From Cytophagales bacterium (GTDB lineage Bacteria > Bacteroidota > Bacteroidia > Cytophagales > Thermoflexibacteraceae), in assembly GCA_013298985.1 (NCBI GenBank), contig JAAFJS010000022.1, positions 1-39,977 of the forward strand: a stretch of 39,977 nt of DNA, given 5' to 3'. Positions 25,994 through 33,761 of this stretch are shown here, in pieces. The notes under the pieces were generated by a model. The model saw only the letters and a list, made by a program, of their open reading frames with translations, ran no database searches and had not been told where the DNA came from. Each line of letters begins with the position of its first letter. Position 1 is the first letter of the stretch. The position numbers and the translations under genes are program-made.

Positions 25994-26488
25994 ATGGAAA
26001 CATTAGATTCAACAGTGGGAGTTTATTCTTCCCACAAAAAAGCGTTAGACGCAGTAAAAGAACTGCAAAATGCAGGTTTTGATGTAAGTAAAATTTCTTT
26101 ACTGGGCAGTGCCAAAATAGAGGACGAGCATCTGCACATTATAGACGAGGAAAAAGTCTTTGACAAGACTACCGCAACAGGCTCTATTTTAGGTACTGTA
26201 GTAGGTGCATTGGCAGGAATGAGCCTGATTACGGTACCAGGCGTAGGTTTGCTGTATGCAGCAGGTGCTTTGGTAGGTGCTGTTGGTGGATTTTCTATTG
26301 GTTCATTAGGTGGTGGTATAGCTGGAGCATTGCTTGCGTTGGGTGTAGGCAAAGATGGTATTTTGACCTATAAAAATCACTTGAAAGCAGGTAAGTTTCT
26401 GGTCGTAGTTCATGGTTCAGCAGAAGATGCACATAAAGCACATGAAATTTTGGTCGGGACAGAACACCACGAAGTAAACAAACATTGA
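25994..26488 (+). CDS. YflT/general-stress-17M-like protein
   Basis: This 164-aa protein has an N-terminal alpha/beta domain (VGVYSSHKKALDAVKELQNAGF, about 8-29) typical of YflT-like heat-shock-induced proteins. A glycine/alanine-rich helical hairpin (about 60-125), GSILGTVVGALAGMSLITVPGVG, follows and resembles glycine-zipper membrane segments. A second small alpha/beta repeat (KAGKFLVVVHGSAEDAHKAHEIL) ends the protein. Such proteins are induced by general stress, with no known chemistry. It starts 47 bp after the pump and is closed by a strong terminator at 26518, so it may share the metal-efflux transcript. Confidence 0.8.
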   Translation: METLDSTVGVYSSHKKALDAVKELQNAGFDVSKISLLGSAKIEDEHLHIIDEEKVFDKTTATGSILGTVVGALAGMSLITVPGVGLLYAAGALVGAVGGFSIGSLGGGIAGALLALGVGKDGILTYKNHLKAGKFLVVVHGSAEDAHKAHEILVGTEHHEVNKH

Positions 26489-26517
26489 TAACAAGTTTTT
26501 TTCATGAAATGCTATTT

Positions 26518-26552
26518 TTTAGACAAAGATGACATCTTTGTCTAAATTTTTT
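26518..26552 (+). terminator. rho-independent terminator after stress protein gene
   Basis: TTTAGACAAAGATG and CATCTTTGTCTAAA form a perfect 14-bp inverted repeat around a single A (the real loop will open a few pairs), followed at once by TTTTTT. An upstream T-run (about 26515-26520) could make it work in reverse as well. It closes the tolC-adaptor-pump-stress gene unit. Confidence 0.88.
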
Positions 26553-26647
26553 ATAACCTTGTGGCAACAATACGGCAATCATGGCGCAGTCAGCAGGTAA
26601 ATTTGAGAAAACTTTGAGGTCTGAGAAAGAATTTGGGTTTAGAAAAT

Positions 26648-26677
26648 TTTGATAATTTCATTTAATCTTTACTTTTG
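26648..26677 (+). promoter_or_regulatory. Bacteroidota-type promoter of amino-acid permease
   Basis: TTTG at 26648-26651, 18 nt, then TACTTTTG at 26670-26677 fits the -33/-7 consensus. Initiation near 26684 would leave a leader of about 70 nt before the permease ATG at 26754. Confidence 0.65.
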
Positions 26678-26753
26678 CAGTTGCACACATCATATTGTCA
26701 ATACGTTAGATTGAAATTTATAAAATTACGAAAACCTATTAAATCATTTTTTT

Positions 26754-28199
26754 ATGAGCCAACTCTGGAGAAAAAAATCCATCAGCGCATTTGAGGCTGA
26801 TATGAAAAAAAGCGAACTCAAACGCGTGTTGGGAAAGTGGAGTCTGACCGCGATTGGTATTGGGGCTATTATTGGAGGTGGCATTTTTGTGCTTACTGGT
26901 ACTGCCGCACATTACCACGCAGGACCTGCCTTGGCGTTATCTTTTGTGGTGGCGGGTATTGCCTGTATTTTTGCCGCTTTGTGTTATGCCGAATTTGCTG
27001 CGATGCTGCCTGTAGAAGGGTCTGCGTATGCGTATGCCTACGGAACGGTGGGTGAACTTTTTGCTTGGCTGATAGGCTGGGGGCTTATTTTGGAATATGG
27101 CATGGGCGCAATGACCGTTGCCGTAAGCTGGTCGGGCTATTTTAACAAATTGCTAAAACTTTTTGGATTAGTCCTGCCCAGTTACCTGACCAACGACCCT
27201 TTCTCGGCGGGTTCTTTTGCCATCAATTTGCCTGCCTTCCTCATTGTTTGGGTAGTAACTTCTATTTTGGTCAAAGGAATTAAAGAAGCGGCGGGCGCAA
27301 ACAACGTGATTGTGGTGATGAAAGTTGCCGCCGTTCTATTTGTCATTTTTGTAGGCGTATTTTCCATTGTCCCCGAAAATTGGGTGCCTTTCATTCCCGA
27401 AGCAACGGAAATCGTGGGTGAAGGTGGAAAAATGCACTCCGCCTATGGTTGGGGAGGCATTTTTGGTGGTGCGGCGGCTATTTTCTTTGCCTACATTGGC
27501 TTTGATGCCGTTTCTACGCAGGCGGGCGAGGCTATCAATCCCAAAAAAGACATTCCCTTTGCCATTATTGCTTCCTTATTGATTTGTACGGTGCTTTACA
27601 TTGCGGTTTCCTTAGTGCTTACAGGCATGATTAACTACAAAGACATAGTAGGAGATGCCCTCAAAGCACCTGTAGCAGCAGCTTTTGAAAAAGCAGGAAA
27701 ACCTTGGGCGGTGTTCATCATTACCACTGCCGCCACCGTAGGTTTGATTTCGGTGATGATGGTGATGATGCTGGGGCAAACGCGTATTTTCTTGGGCATG
27801 GCAAAAGATGGCTTGATTCCCAAATTTTTTAAAGCAATTCACCCTACCTTCAAAACGCCCTACAAAAGCACTATTCTGGTAGGTTTCGTAGTATCCTGTG
27901 TTGCCGCACTTACTCCCATCAGTTTGCTGGGCGATATGACCAGTTTTGGAACTTTATTTGCCTTTGCGATGGTTTGCGGTGCTGTTTGGTTACTCAGAAT
28001 CAGAGAGCCAAACCTGCCAAGAGGTTTCAGAGTACCTGCCTTGCCTGTGATTGCTGTGTTGGGAATTTGCACAAATCTATTTTTGATATTAAATCTAAAC
28101 ACCTTAGCGCAACTATTGGCAACTGCTTGGCTTGGCGTGGGGTTGGTTGTTTACTTTATTTATGGAAAAAACCATAGTAATTTGAATACAGAAAGCTAA
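26754..28199 (+). CDS. APC-superfamily amino-acid permease (CAT-like)
   Basis: This 481-aa inner-membrane amino-acid/polyamine permease has about 12 hydrophobic segments. The first helix holds the substrate-binding turn GIGAIIGGGIFVLTG (about 36-50). AALCYAEFAAMLPVEGSAYAYAY (helix 3) and FFAYIGFDAVSTQAGEAINPKKDIPFAI (helix 6 region) are conserved for the cationic-amino-acid/YfnA group. The loop MLGQTRIFLGMAKDGLIPK is also diagnostic. Single-gene unit with its own promoter and a shared bidirectional terminator downstream. The transported amino acid cannot be read with confidence. Confidence 0.93.
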   Translation: MSQLWRKKSISAFEADMKKSELKRVLGKWSLTAIGIGAIIGGGIFVLTGTAAHYHAGPALALSFVVAGIACIFAALCYAEFAAMLPVEGSAYAYAYGTVGELFAWLIGWGLILEYGMGAMTVAVSWSGYFNKLLKLFGLVLPSYLTNDPFSAGSFAINLPAFLIVWVVTSILVKGIKEAAGANNVIVVMKVAAVLFVIFVGVFSIVPENWVPFIPEATEIVGEGGKMHSAYGWGGIFGGAAAIFFAYIGFDAVSTQAGEAINPKKDIPFAIIASLLICTVLYIAVSLVLTGMINYKDIVGDALKAPVAAAFEKAGKPWAVFIITTAATVGLISVMMVMMLGQTRIFLGMAKDGLIPKFFKAIHPTFKTPYKSTILVGFVVSCVAALTPISLLGDMTSFGTLFAFAMVCGAVWLLRIREPNLPRGFRVPALPVIAVLGICTNLFLILNLNTLAQLLATAWLGVGLVVYFIYGKNHSNLNTES

Positions 28200-28230
28200 A
28201 AATAGAAGTAATTAGTTCATTATTACCTTT

Positions 28231-28285
28231 TTATCCGATTGTCAATGGTGCAAAAAGTACCTTGATAATCGGATAAATATTTTTT
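28231..28285. terminator. bidirectional terminator between permease and porP/sprF
   Basis: TTATCCGATTGTCAA (28231-28245) pairs along its full 15 nt with TTGATAATCGGATAA (28262-28276), with one G-T pair. T-rich tracts follow on the right (ATATTTTTTT) and A-poor, T-rich sequence lies on the left. Genes on both sides converge here. Confidence 0.85.
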
Positions 28286-29271
28286 TAGAAAAACACAGGG
28301 CAATCCACATTTTTACTTCCTCTTTTATTTCTTCTATCGTAGCGCGGAGCAATGACAATAGCTACCTCGTGCGCGCCACCTGAACGATTTAGCGATGAAA
28401 TAGTGGCATCATAGCTATACGTAAAAATCCAATTTTTATAGCGAAAACCCGCCAAACCCGCTATCGCATCTTGATTAATCCGCCCTGCTACGTTTTGTGT
28501 AATGGGGATGCCGCGATACCACAAGCCCAAAATCAGGGGTTCATAAAAGAAATTTACCCCCAAATCCAACTGGTCAAAGGGAGCTTGGCGTTGATAAAGT
28601 ATAGCAGGTGCAATAGAAATGTCCTTGTCCCAATCCTTTGAAAATGAGAACTTTGCGCCTGCCTGAATCGTTTGGCGCATAGCAAGGCGTTCGCTGGTGT
28701 TTATCAGCGATTGGTAAGGTCGCGTGAGGTGATGAATCCCTGCGCCAAACCAAAAAGTTTTGTTATAAACCAAAAAACCTGTGCTAAAATCTGGATAATG
28801 AATAAAATTGCCTATCAAATTTTCCTGCGTTGGATTGCCTGTGTTTAGCTGGTCTTGGAAAACCAAGCGCGAAAAATCTGTGGTGCGTACGGTATAAGCC
28901 CCCTGCAAGCCCAAGCGCGCACGCCACTGCTTGGTGAGCTTGATTTGATAGGAGTAGGAAAGCTGGAGGCTGGTAGAAGTCATGGAGAATGAGCTTAATC
29001 TGTCTTGGACTATCATCGCGCCCACGCCCGAATCGTAATCGTCCCAGTTGTAATCAAAGGAAAAAAGATTCGTTTCGTAGGTATTTGGAATGTTAGGGTA
29101 CTGGTTGCGGTACTGCATAGTAGCGCGGTATTGCGGCACTGCGCCCACAAAAGCGGGGTTCATATACACAGGCGAGGCGTAAAACTGCGTAAAGTTGGGG
29201 TCTTGGGCAAACCCAAGCGTAGCCGCACTAAGCAACAACGCCAGCAAGCAATAGCTTTGTAAGATTTTCAT
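28285..29271 (-). CDS. PorP/SprF-family type IX secretion outer-membrane protein
   Basis: This 328-aa outer-membrane protein has a signal peptide (cleavage near GFA-Q, about 22). The mature start DPNFTQFYASPVYMNPAFVG is the family signature. Alternating amphipathic strands (YRATMQYRNQYP, TNLFSFDYNWDD, LQLSYSYQIKLTKQWRARLGLQGAY, WIFTYSYDATIS) indicate a beta-barrel. PorP/SprF proteins help the T9SS attach or export particular surface proteins, and each paralogue often serves a partner adhesin. No large adhesin gene (SprB-like) is adjacent, so the partner is elsewhere. Its own promoter lies upstream at 29303-29330. Confidence 0.92.
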   Translation of the reverse strand: MKILQSYCLLALLLSAATLGFAQDPNFTQFYASPVYMNPAFVGAVPQYRATMQYRNQYPNIPNTYETNLFSFDYNWDDYDSGVGAMIVQDRLSSFSMTSTSLQLSYSYQIKLTKQWRARLGLQGAYTVRTTDFSRLVFQDQLNTGNPTQENLIGNFIHYPDFSTGFLVYNKTFWFGAGIHHLTRPYQSLINTSERLAMRQTIQAGAKFSFSKDWDKDISIAPAILYQRQAPFDQLDLGVNFFYEPLILGLWYRGIPITQNVAGRINQDAIAGLAGFRYKNWIFTYSYDATISSLNRSGGAHEVAIVIAPRYDRRNKRGSKNVDCPVFF

Positions 29272-29302
29272 ACCGTCTATTTTTGTGAAAGATGAATCAA
29301 TA

Positions 29303-29330
29303 CAAAAGTAGTATAAAAAACTTTGCCAAA
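29303..29330 (-). promoter_or_regulatory. Bacteroidota-type promoter of porP/sprF gene
   Basis: On the minus strand TTTG (29327-29330), 16 nt, then TACTTTTG (29303-29310). The -7 match is exact; the spacer is slightly short. Leader length would be about 25 nt to the ATG at 29271. Confidence 0.6.
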
Positions 29331-29348
29331 AATGAAATTTCCTTTATA

Positions 29349-32300
29349 TCAAATATTACTTAACAAATTCATCGCCCTTTCTATCGTTTTGACTTCCTCA
29401 ATAATCAAGGTTGCGCCTTTGCTTGTTTCTTTGAGTTTACAAATTTTATTTTGTTTCTGCACAAAAGCCAGCACTTTCCCAAAAGCCTCTGATTGAAAAT
29501 ATTTATCATTTTGAGCAAAATAACCTTTCATCGTTTGACTTTTCAAAATTAGCTTTTCAAAACCTATTTTTTTGGCAAGCCAGCGCAGTTTTACTGTTTT
29601 CAGCAGGTCATCTACCTGTTCAGGCATTTTGCCAAAGCGGTCATTCAGCATTTTTTTGAACTTAGCCAATGCTTCTTCGTCTTCGAGCTTATCTGCTTGT
29701 GTATAAAGCTGTAAGCGTTCGGAAATATTGGTAACATAGTAGTCAGGAATCAATATTTCCAAGTCAGTTTCTATGGAGCAATCTTGGATAAAATCTTCTT
29801 TCTTGATTTCTAATTCTTGTTCAAAAAGACTTTTGAATTCATTTTCTTTTAATTCCTGAATAGCCTCATCAAGAATTTGGTGATACATTTCGAAACCCAA
29901 ATCGTTGATAAAGCCACTTTGTTCTGCACCAAGCAAATCGCCTGCACCGCGAATATCCAAGTCGCGCATCGAGATTCTGAAGCCATCACCTACATCAGAA
30001 AACTCCTCCAATGCGCTTAGTCGCTTGCGCGAATCAGCCGTAAGCCCTTGGAGCATAGGGGTTAGTAAATAGCAGAAAGCCTTGCGGTTCGACCTACCTA
30101 CGCGCCCGCGCATCTGGTGAAGGTCTGCCATGCCAAAATGGTGCGCGTTATTGATGATGATTGTATTGGCGTTGGGAATGTCCAGTCCAGACTCGATGAT
30201 ATTAGTCGAAATCAGTATATCGTACTCACCCTCAATGAATTTGAGCATTGCTTTTTCTAATAAATGTCCTTCCATTTGTCCATGTGCCACACCAATTTTG
30301 GCATCAGGAACTAAGCGCAAAATGATATTGGCAATGGCATCAATATCGTTTACGCGGTTGTGAACTACAAAAACCTGTCCGCCACGTTCGAGTTCGTAGC
30401 TAATTGCGTCGCGCAGTAGCTCATCATGAAAAGTATGAATTTCTGTCGTAACTGGCTGACGATTAGGCGGTGGCGTGGCAATCACAGAAAGGTCGCGCGC
30501 ACCCATGAGGGAAAAGTGCAAGGTACGTGGAATGGGCGTTGCCGTCAAGGTCAATGAGTCGACATTGATACGATGATTTTTGAGCTTTTCCTTGACCTTG
30601 ACCCCAAATTTTTGTTCCTCGTCTATAATCATCAAGCCCAAGTCTTTGAACACCACATCATCATTTACGATTCGGTGCGTGCCAATCAAAATATCTATTT
30701 TCCCTTCTTTGATGTCTTTTAATACTTGATTTACCTCTTTGGTGGTTCTAAAACGATTGATAAAATCCACTTTACAAGGCAATTCTTTCAAACGTTCTTT
30801 AAAAGTTTTGTAATGCTGCATCGCCAAAATTGTAGTTGGCACAAGGACAGCAACTTGCTTGGAATCGCAAACCGCCTTGAATGCCGCCCGAATCGCTACT
30901 TCGGTTTTGCCAAAACCCACATCACCACACACGAGCCTGTCCATTGGGTGCTGTTTTTCCATGTCAGCCTTCACTTCGGCGGTCGCTTTTGCTTGGTCAG
31001 GCGTATCCTCATAAATAAAGGAAGATTCCAATTCTGCCTGCAAATAATTATCAGGATTAAAGGCAAAACCAGTAGCTTGTCGCCGCTTGGCATAGAGGCT
31101 AATTAGCTCTCTGGCAATGTCTTGGACTTTTCTGCGAACAGATTTTTTCTTGTTATCCCACTCCTGCGAACCCAATTTATTCAGCGAAGGCATCATGCCT
31201 TCCTTGCCCGAAAATTTGGAAATTTTGTGCAGAGAGTGAATATTGATGTAGAGCATATCGTCGTCGCGAAAAACCAAGCGAATCGACTCCTGCAATTTTC
31301 CATTATTTTCTATTTTTTCCAAGCCCGCAAACCGCCCAATGCCATGGTCGATGTGCGTTATGTAATCTCCCACCTGCAAGTTCCGTAACTCTTTCAGGGT
31401 CATGGCTTGGGACTTCGTATATTTTTCTTGGGATTTGTAGCGATGGAAACGTTCAAAAAATTGATGGTCAGTGTAGGCGCAGATTTTGAGATAATTATCA
31501 TAAAAACCCTCTCTCAGCGAAAGATGGATTGCCTCAAAGCGTAGCTTTGGATTGGTTTCTTCAAAAATAAAAGTTAGGCGTTGTAACTGTTTTACGGATT
31601 CTGCAAAGACAAAGGTTTGAAAATCATTGTTTTGCATTTCTTCTAAATGCTCACCTATTTTGGTGAAATCTTTGTGAAAGGAAGGTTGCGGTTTCGCCTC
31701 GAAGGTGAAGGTTTGCTCTTTTGCCTCATTCTTGCCCAAAGGAGGTGAGTATGCTTCACCGCTGTTATTTGAAGGAGAAGTAGAAAGCCTCTCTCCTTTG
31801 GGGAGGGGTTGGGGTGGGGCATAAAACTTTTTCCCAAACTCTATTTTTGCAAAGTTTGTGGCAAGTTCAGAGAAGGTTTCTGCCGTTTCAAAAAGGTCTT
31901 CGGGCTTAGAAATCAGTTGGATATTGCCGCCAGAGAGGGTAGTGGCAAAAGATTCGCTTGCCTTCTCAAAATATTTTTGGATAATTTCTAAAGTGAGTGC
32001 GAAGTCCTTGAACCAGAGGCGCGTAGCAGGTGAAATAAATTTCAAAAAAGGCTCTCGTACTTCATAAAATAGCTTTGCGCCCACATTGGGAATGATAATA
32101 ATTCTGTCCAGCGTTTCCTCAGAAAGCTGTGTAATGGGGTCAAAGGTGCGTATGCTTTCTATTTCATCTCCAAAGAGTTCCACGCGGTAAGGCTTTTCGT
32201 TGGCATAGGAAAAAATGTCGATAATACCACCGCGTATGGCGTACTGCCCTGCCTCATACACAAAGTCAGTGCGTTCAAACTCATAGCTTTGCAGGAGGTC

Positions 32301-32792
32301 AGCAATGAAATCCATGCCCAAGCTATCGCCAATTTTTGCGCCATACGTATTCTCGACCAGCGATTTTTTATTGATGACTTTTTCGGTCAATGCTTCTGGA
32401 TAGGTTACTATCAAATCGCCTTTGGTGATGCCCAGCACGCGATTTTGGTTGATGCGACTCAGCACTTCGGCACGTTGCAAGACGTTGGCATTTTCGGTTT
32501 CCTCAAACTGATAAGGACGTTTGTAAGAAGTGGGAAAATACAAAATTTCGGTATTGGGCAATAGATTTTGTAGGTCATTAACAAAGTAGGCAGATTCCTC
32601 CTTGTCGTGCAAAACAAAAATATGCGAAAGCTGGGGTTGCAAGGAATACAAGGCACTGGCAACCACTGCGTCCAAACTGCCCACTAAGCCCTTTAACTTG
32701 ATTGTTTTATGTTTGTTATCTTTTAGCGTTTCGGCAATCGCCTGAATAGTAGTATCTTGGATATATTTTTTTACAAAATCTTCGACTTTCAT
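29349..32792 (-). CDS. mfd: transcription-repair coupling factor Mfd
   Basis: Mfd is a DNA translocase that removes RNA polymerase stalled at lesions and recruits UvrA. At 1147 aa it is full length. The UvrB-like module is at about 1-320. A divergent linker follows. The CarD-like RNA-polymerase-interacting domain (LQVGDYITHIDHGIGRFAG) is at about 472-545. The helicase motor has Walker A GDVGFGKT (623-630) and DEEQ (724-727), then TLTATPIPRTL and QMRGRVGRS. The C-terminal TRCF domain completes it. Residues about 325-358 (roughly 31720-31818) are an unusual proline-rich insertion (PPQPLPKGER ... SPPLGKNEAKEQ) encoded by a palindromic DNA element and probably lie in the flexible region between D2 and D3. 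A -7-like TATATTTG sits at 32867-32874. Confidence 0.97.
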   Translation of the reverse strand: MKVEDFVKKYIQDTTIQAIAETLKDNKHKTIKLKGLVGSLDAVVASALYSLQPQLSHIFVLHDKEESAYFVNDLQNLLPNTEILYFPTSYKRPYQFEETENANVLQRAEVLSRINQNRVLGITKGDLIVTYPEALTEKVINKKSLVENTYGAKIGDSLGMDFIADLLQSYEFERTDFVYEAGQYAIRGGIIDIFSYANEKPYRVELFGDEIESIRTFDPITQLSEETLDRIIIIPNVGAKLFYEVREPFLKFISPATRLWFKDFALTLEIIQKYFEKASESFATTLSGGNIQLISKPEDLFETAETFSELATNFAKIEFGKKFYAPPQPLPKGERLSTSPSNNSGEAYSPPLGKNEAKEQTFTFEAKPQPSFHKDFTKIGEHLEEMQNNDFQTFVFAESVKQLQRLTFIFEETNPKLRFEAIHLSLREGFYDNYLKICAYTDHQFFERFHRYKSQEKYTKSQAMTLKELRNLQVGDYITHIDHGIGRFAGLEKIENNGKLQESIRLVFRDDDMLYINIHSLHKISKFSGKEGMMPSLNKLGSQEWDNKKKSVRRKVQDIARELISLYAKRRQATGFAFNPDNYLQAELESSFIYEDTPDQAKATAEVKADMEKQHPMDRLVCGDVGFGKTEVAIRAAFKAVCDSKQVAVLVPTTILAMQHYKTFKERLKELPCKVDFINRFRTTKEVNQVLKDIKEGKIDILIGTHRIVNDDVVFKDLGLMIIDEEQKFGVKVKEKLKNHRINVDSLTLTATPIPRTLHFSLMGARDLSVIATPPPNRQPVTTEIHTFHDELLRDAISYELERGGQVFVVHNRVNDIDAIANIILRLVPDAKIGVAHGQMEGHLLEKAMLKFIEGEYDILISTNIIESGLDIPNANTIIINNAHHFGMADLHQMRGRVGRSNRKAFCYLLTPMLQGLTADSRKRLSALEEFSDVGDGFRISMRDLDIRGAGDLLGAEQSGFINDLGFEMYHQILDEAIQELKENEFKSLFEQELEIKKEDFIQDCSIETDLEILIPDYYVTNISERLQLYTQADKLEDEEALAKFKKMLNDRFGKMPEQVDDLLKTVKLRWLAKKIGFEKLILKSQTMKGYFAQNDKYFQSEAFGKVLAFVQKQNKICKLKETSKGATLIIEEVKTIERAMNLLSNI
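31720..31818 (-). repeat. palindromic element inserted in frame within mfd
   Basis: CCCAAAGGAG (31735-31744) and CTCCTTTGGG (31793-31802) form a perfect 10-bp inverted repeat with a 48-nt loop that carries an inner GGTGA/TCACC pair. The encoded peptide is low in complexity and rich in Pro, Gly, Ser and Lys, unlike the flanking Mfd sequence, and the frame is kept. One alternative frame reads PHPNPSPKERG, the kind of peptide often produced by dispersed genomic repeats. Boundaries are approximate. Confidence 0.7.
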
Positions 32793-32866
32793 ACGAACTT
32801 AGTACATGATAAATAAGCATGGGCTTACTCGCCGTTTTCCGACAAATAAGCCTTTTTAAATTAATG

Positions 32867-32874
32867 CAAATATA
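32867..32874 (-). promoter_or_regulatory. possible -7 element of mfd
   Basis: TATATTTG on the minus strand fits TAnnTTTG, about 75 bp before the mfd ATG. No good TTTG is visible at the expected distance upstream, so only the -7 half is supported. Confidence 0.35.
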
Positions 32875-32999
32875 ATGGATTTTCTTAGAAAGGAAAAATA
32901 GAAAAAGGCTATCGTTCATGTTTTTTACTCTAATTTTTTAACGACTTCTCGATTATTCAAAAAAATTAATCAAATAGTTAAACTTTTTTATTAAATTAG

Positions 33000-33030
33000 T
33001 TGGACAATTCATTTTTTTCTTTTTACTTTG
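33000..33030 (+). promoter_or_regulatory. probable promoter of tetR-type gene
   Basis: TTG at 33000-33002, 20 nt, then TTACTTTG (33023-33030), one mismatch to TAnnTTTG. Initiation near 33037 would give a leader of about 17 nt to the ATG at 33054. Just upstream, CAAATAGTTAAA (32971-32982) is repeated before the next gene. Confidence 0.5.
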
Positions 33031-33053
33031 TGGCATCATATAAAAAATCAGAC

Positions 33054-33692
33054 ATGACAGAAAGCAATAAAACAGCGATTATCAAAGACCAGATATACCT
33101 CTCTACCGAAGAAAAAATCATAGTAGCAGCACGCAAAGTATTCACTAAGAAAGGCTTATCGGGCGCACGTATGCAAGACATCGCAGACGAGGCAGGCATC
33201 AACAAGGCTTTATTGCACTATTATTTTCGTAGCAAGGACAAGCTATTTGAAAAAATATTTGAGGAAGGAAGCAAAAAAATGTTTATGACCGTAAACGCAT
33301 TGGTGGAAAGTGCAGACCTCAATTTATTCCAAAAAATAGAAAAAATAATAGAGGCACATATACAAATAGAAATAGAAAACCCATATATTCCTGCTTTTAT
33401 TATGAATGAAGCAAATCAAAACCCTGAATTTATTAAAAAATTTTTGCAAGATACCATCAAACTGCCAATTAAACTGGTAGAGCAAATCCAAGAAGGAATC
33501 AACTTGGGGCATATTAGACCCATTAATCCAGTGCAACTTTTTATGAATATTATGTCATTAAGTGCCTTTCCTTTTATTGCAAAGCCTATTTTCCAGACTT
33601 CTTTTGGCATAACTGACGAGCAGTTTTTTATGCTCATGGAGCAGCGCAAAAAGCACGTAGTCGAGTTTATCATCAATGCCATAAAGCTTTAA
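33054..33692 (+). CDS. TetR/AcrR-family transcriptional regulator
   Basis: This 212-aa regulator starts at the ATG at 33054. The open frame extends 18 codons upstream to a TTG, but that part overlaps the promoter region and is not conserved-looking. The N-terminal HTH is classic: EEKIIVAARKVFTKKGLSGARMQDIADEAGINKALLHYYFRSKDKLFEKIF (about 20-70). The C-terminal ligand domain includes EANQNPEFIKKF and ends FIINAIKL. It precedes a TolC-adaptor-RND set on the same strand by 69 bp and very probably controls it in response to a pump substrate. Ligand unknown. Confidence 0.93.
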   Translation: MTESNKTAIIKDQIYLSTEEKIIVAARKVFTKKGLSGARMQDIADEAGINKALLHYYFRSKDKLFEKIFEEGSKKMFMTVNALVESADLNLFQKIEKIIEAHIQIEIENPYIPAFIMNEANQNPEFIKKFLQDTIKLPIKLVEQIQEGINLGHIRPINPVQLFMNIMSLSAFPFIAKPIFQTSFGITDEQFFMLMEQRKKHVVEFIINAIKL

Positions 33693-33714
33693 ATTTTTTT
33701 GAACTCAATTTGAC

Positions 33715-33753
33715 CAAATAGTTAAATCATTAAATAAAATCATTTAGTTAAAA
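33715..33753 (+). promoter_or_regulatory. candidate operator: CAAATAGTTAAA repeated
   Basis: CAAATAGTTAAA at 33715-33726 is identical to 32971-32982 upstream of the tetR-type gene. A related TTAGTTAAA follows at 33744-33752. Both sites border the genes that the regulator would be expected to control. The motif is not a clean palindrome, which is unusual for TetR proteins, and the region is AT-rich, so chance is possible. Confidence 0.3.
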
Positions 33754-33761
33754 ATAAACCA

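Noticed and set aside
29005-29262. 85-aa plus-strand ORF opposite porP/sprF
   Set aside because: Antisense to a well-supported beta-barrel gene, with no upstream promoter and no recognisable features.
31655-31837. 60-aa ORF with PHPNPSPKERG in another frame of mfd
   Set aside because: It is the out-of-frame reading of the palindromic insertion, not a separate gene. It is useful only as a hint of repeat origin.
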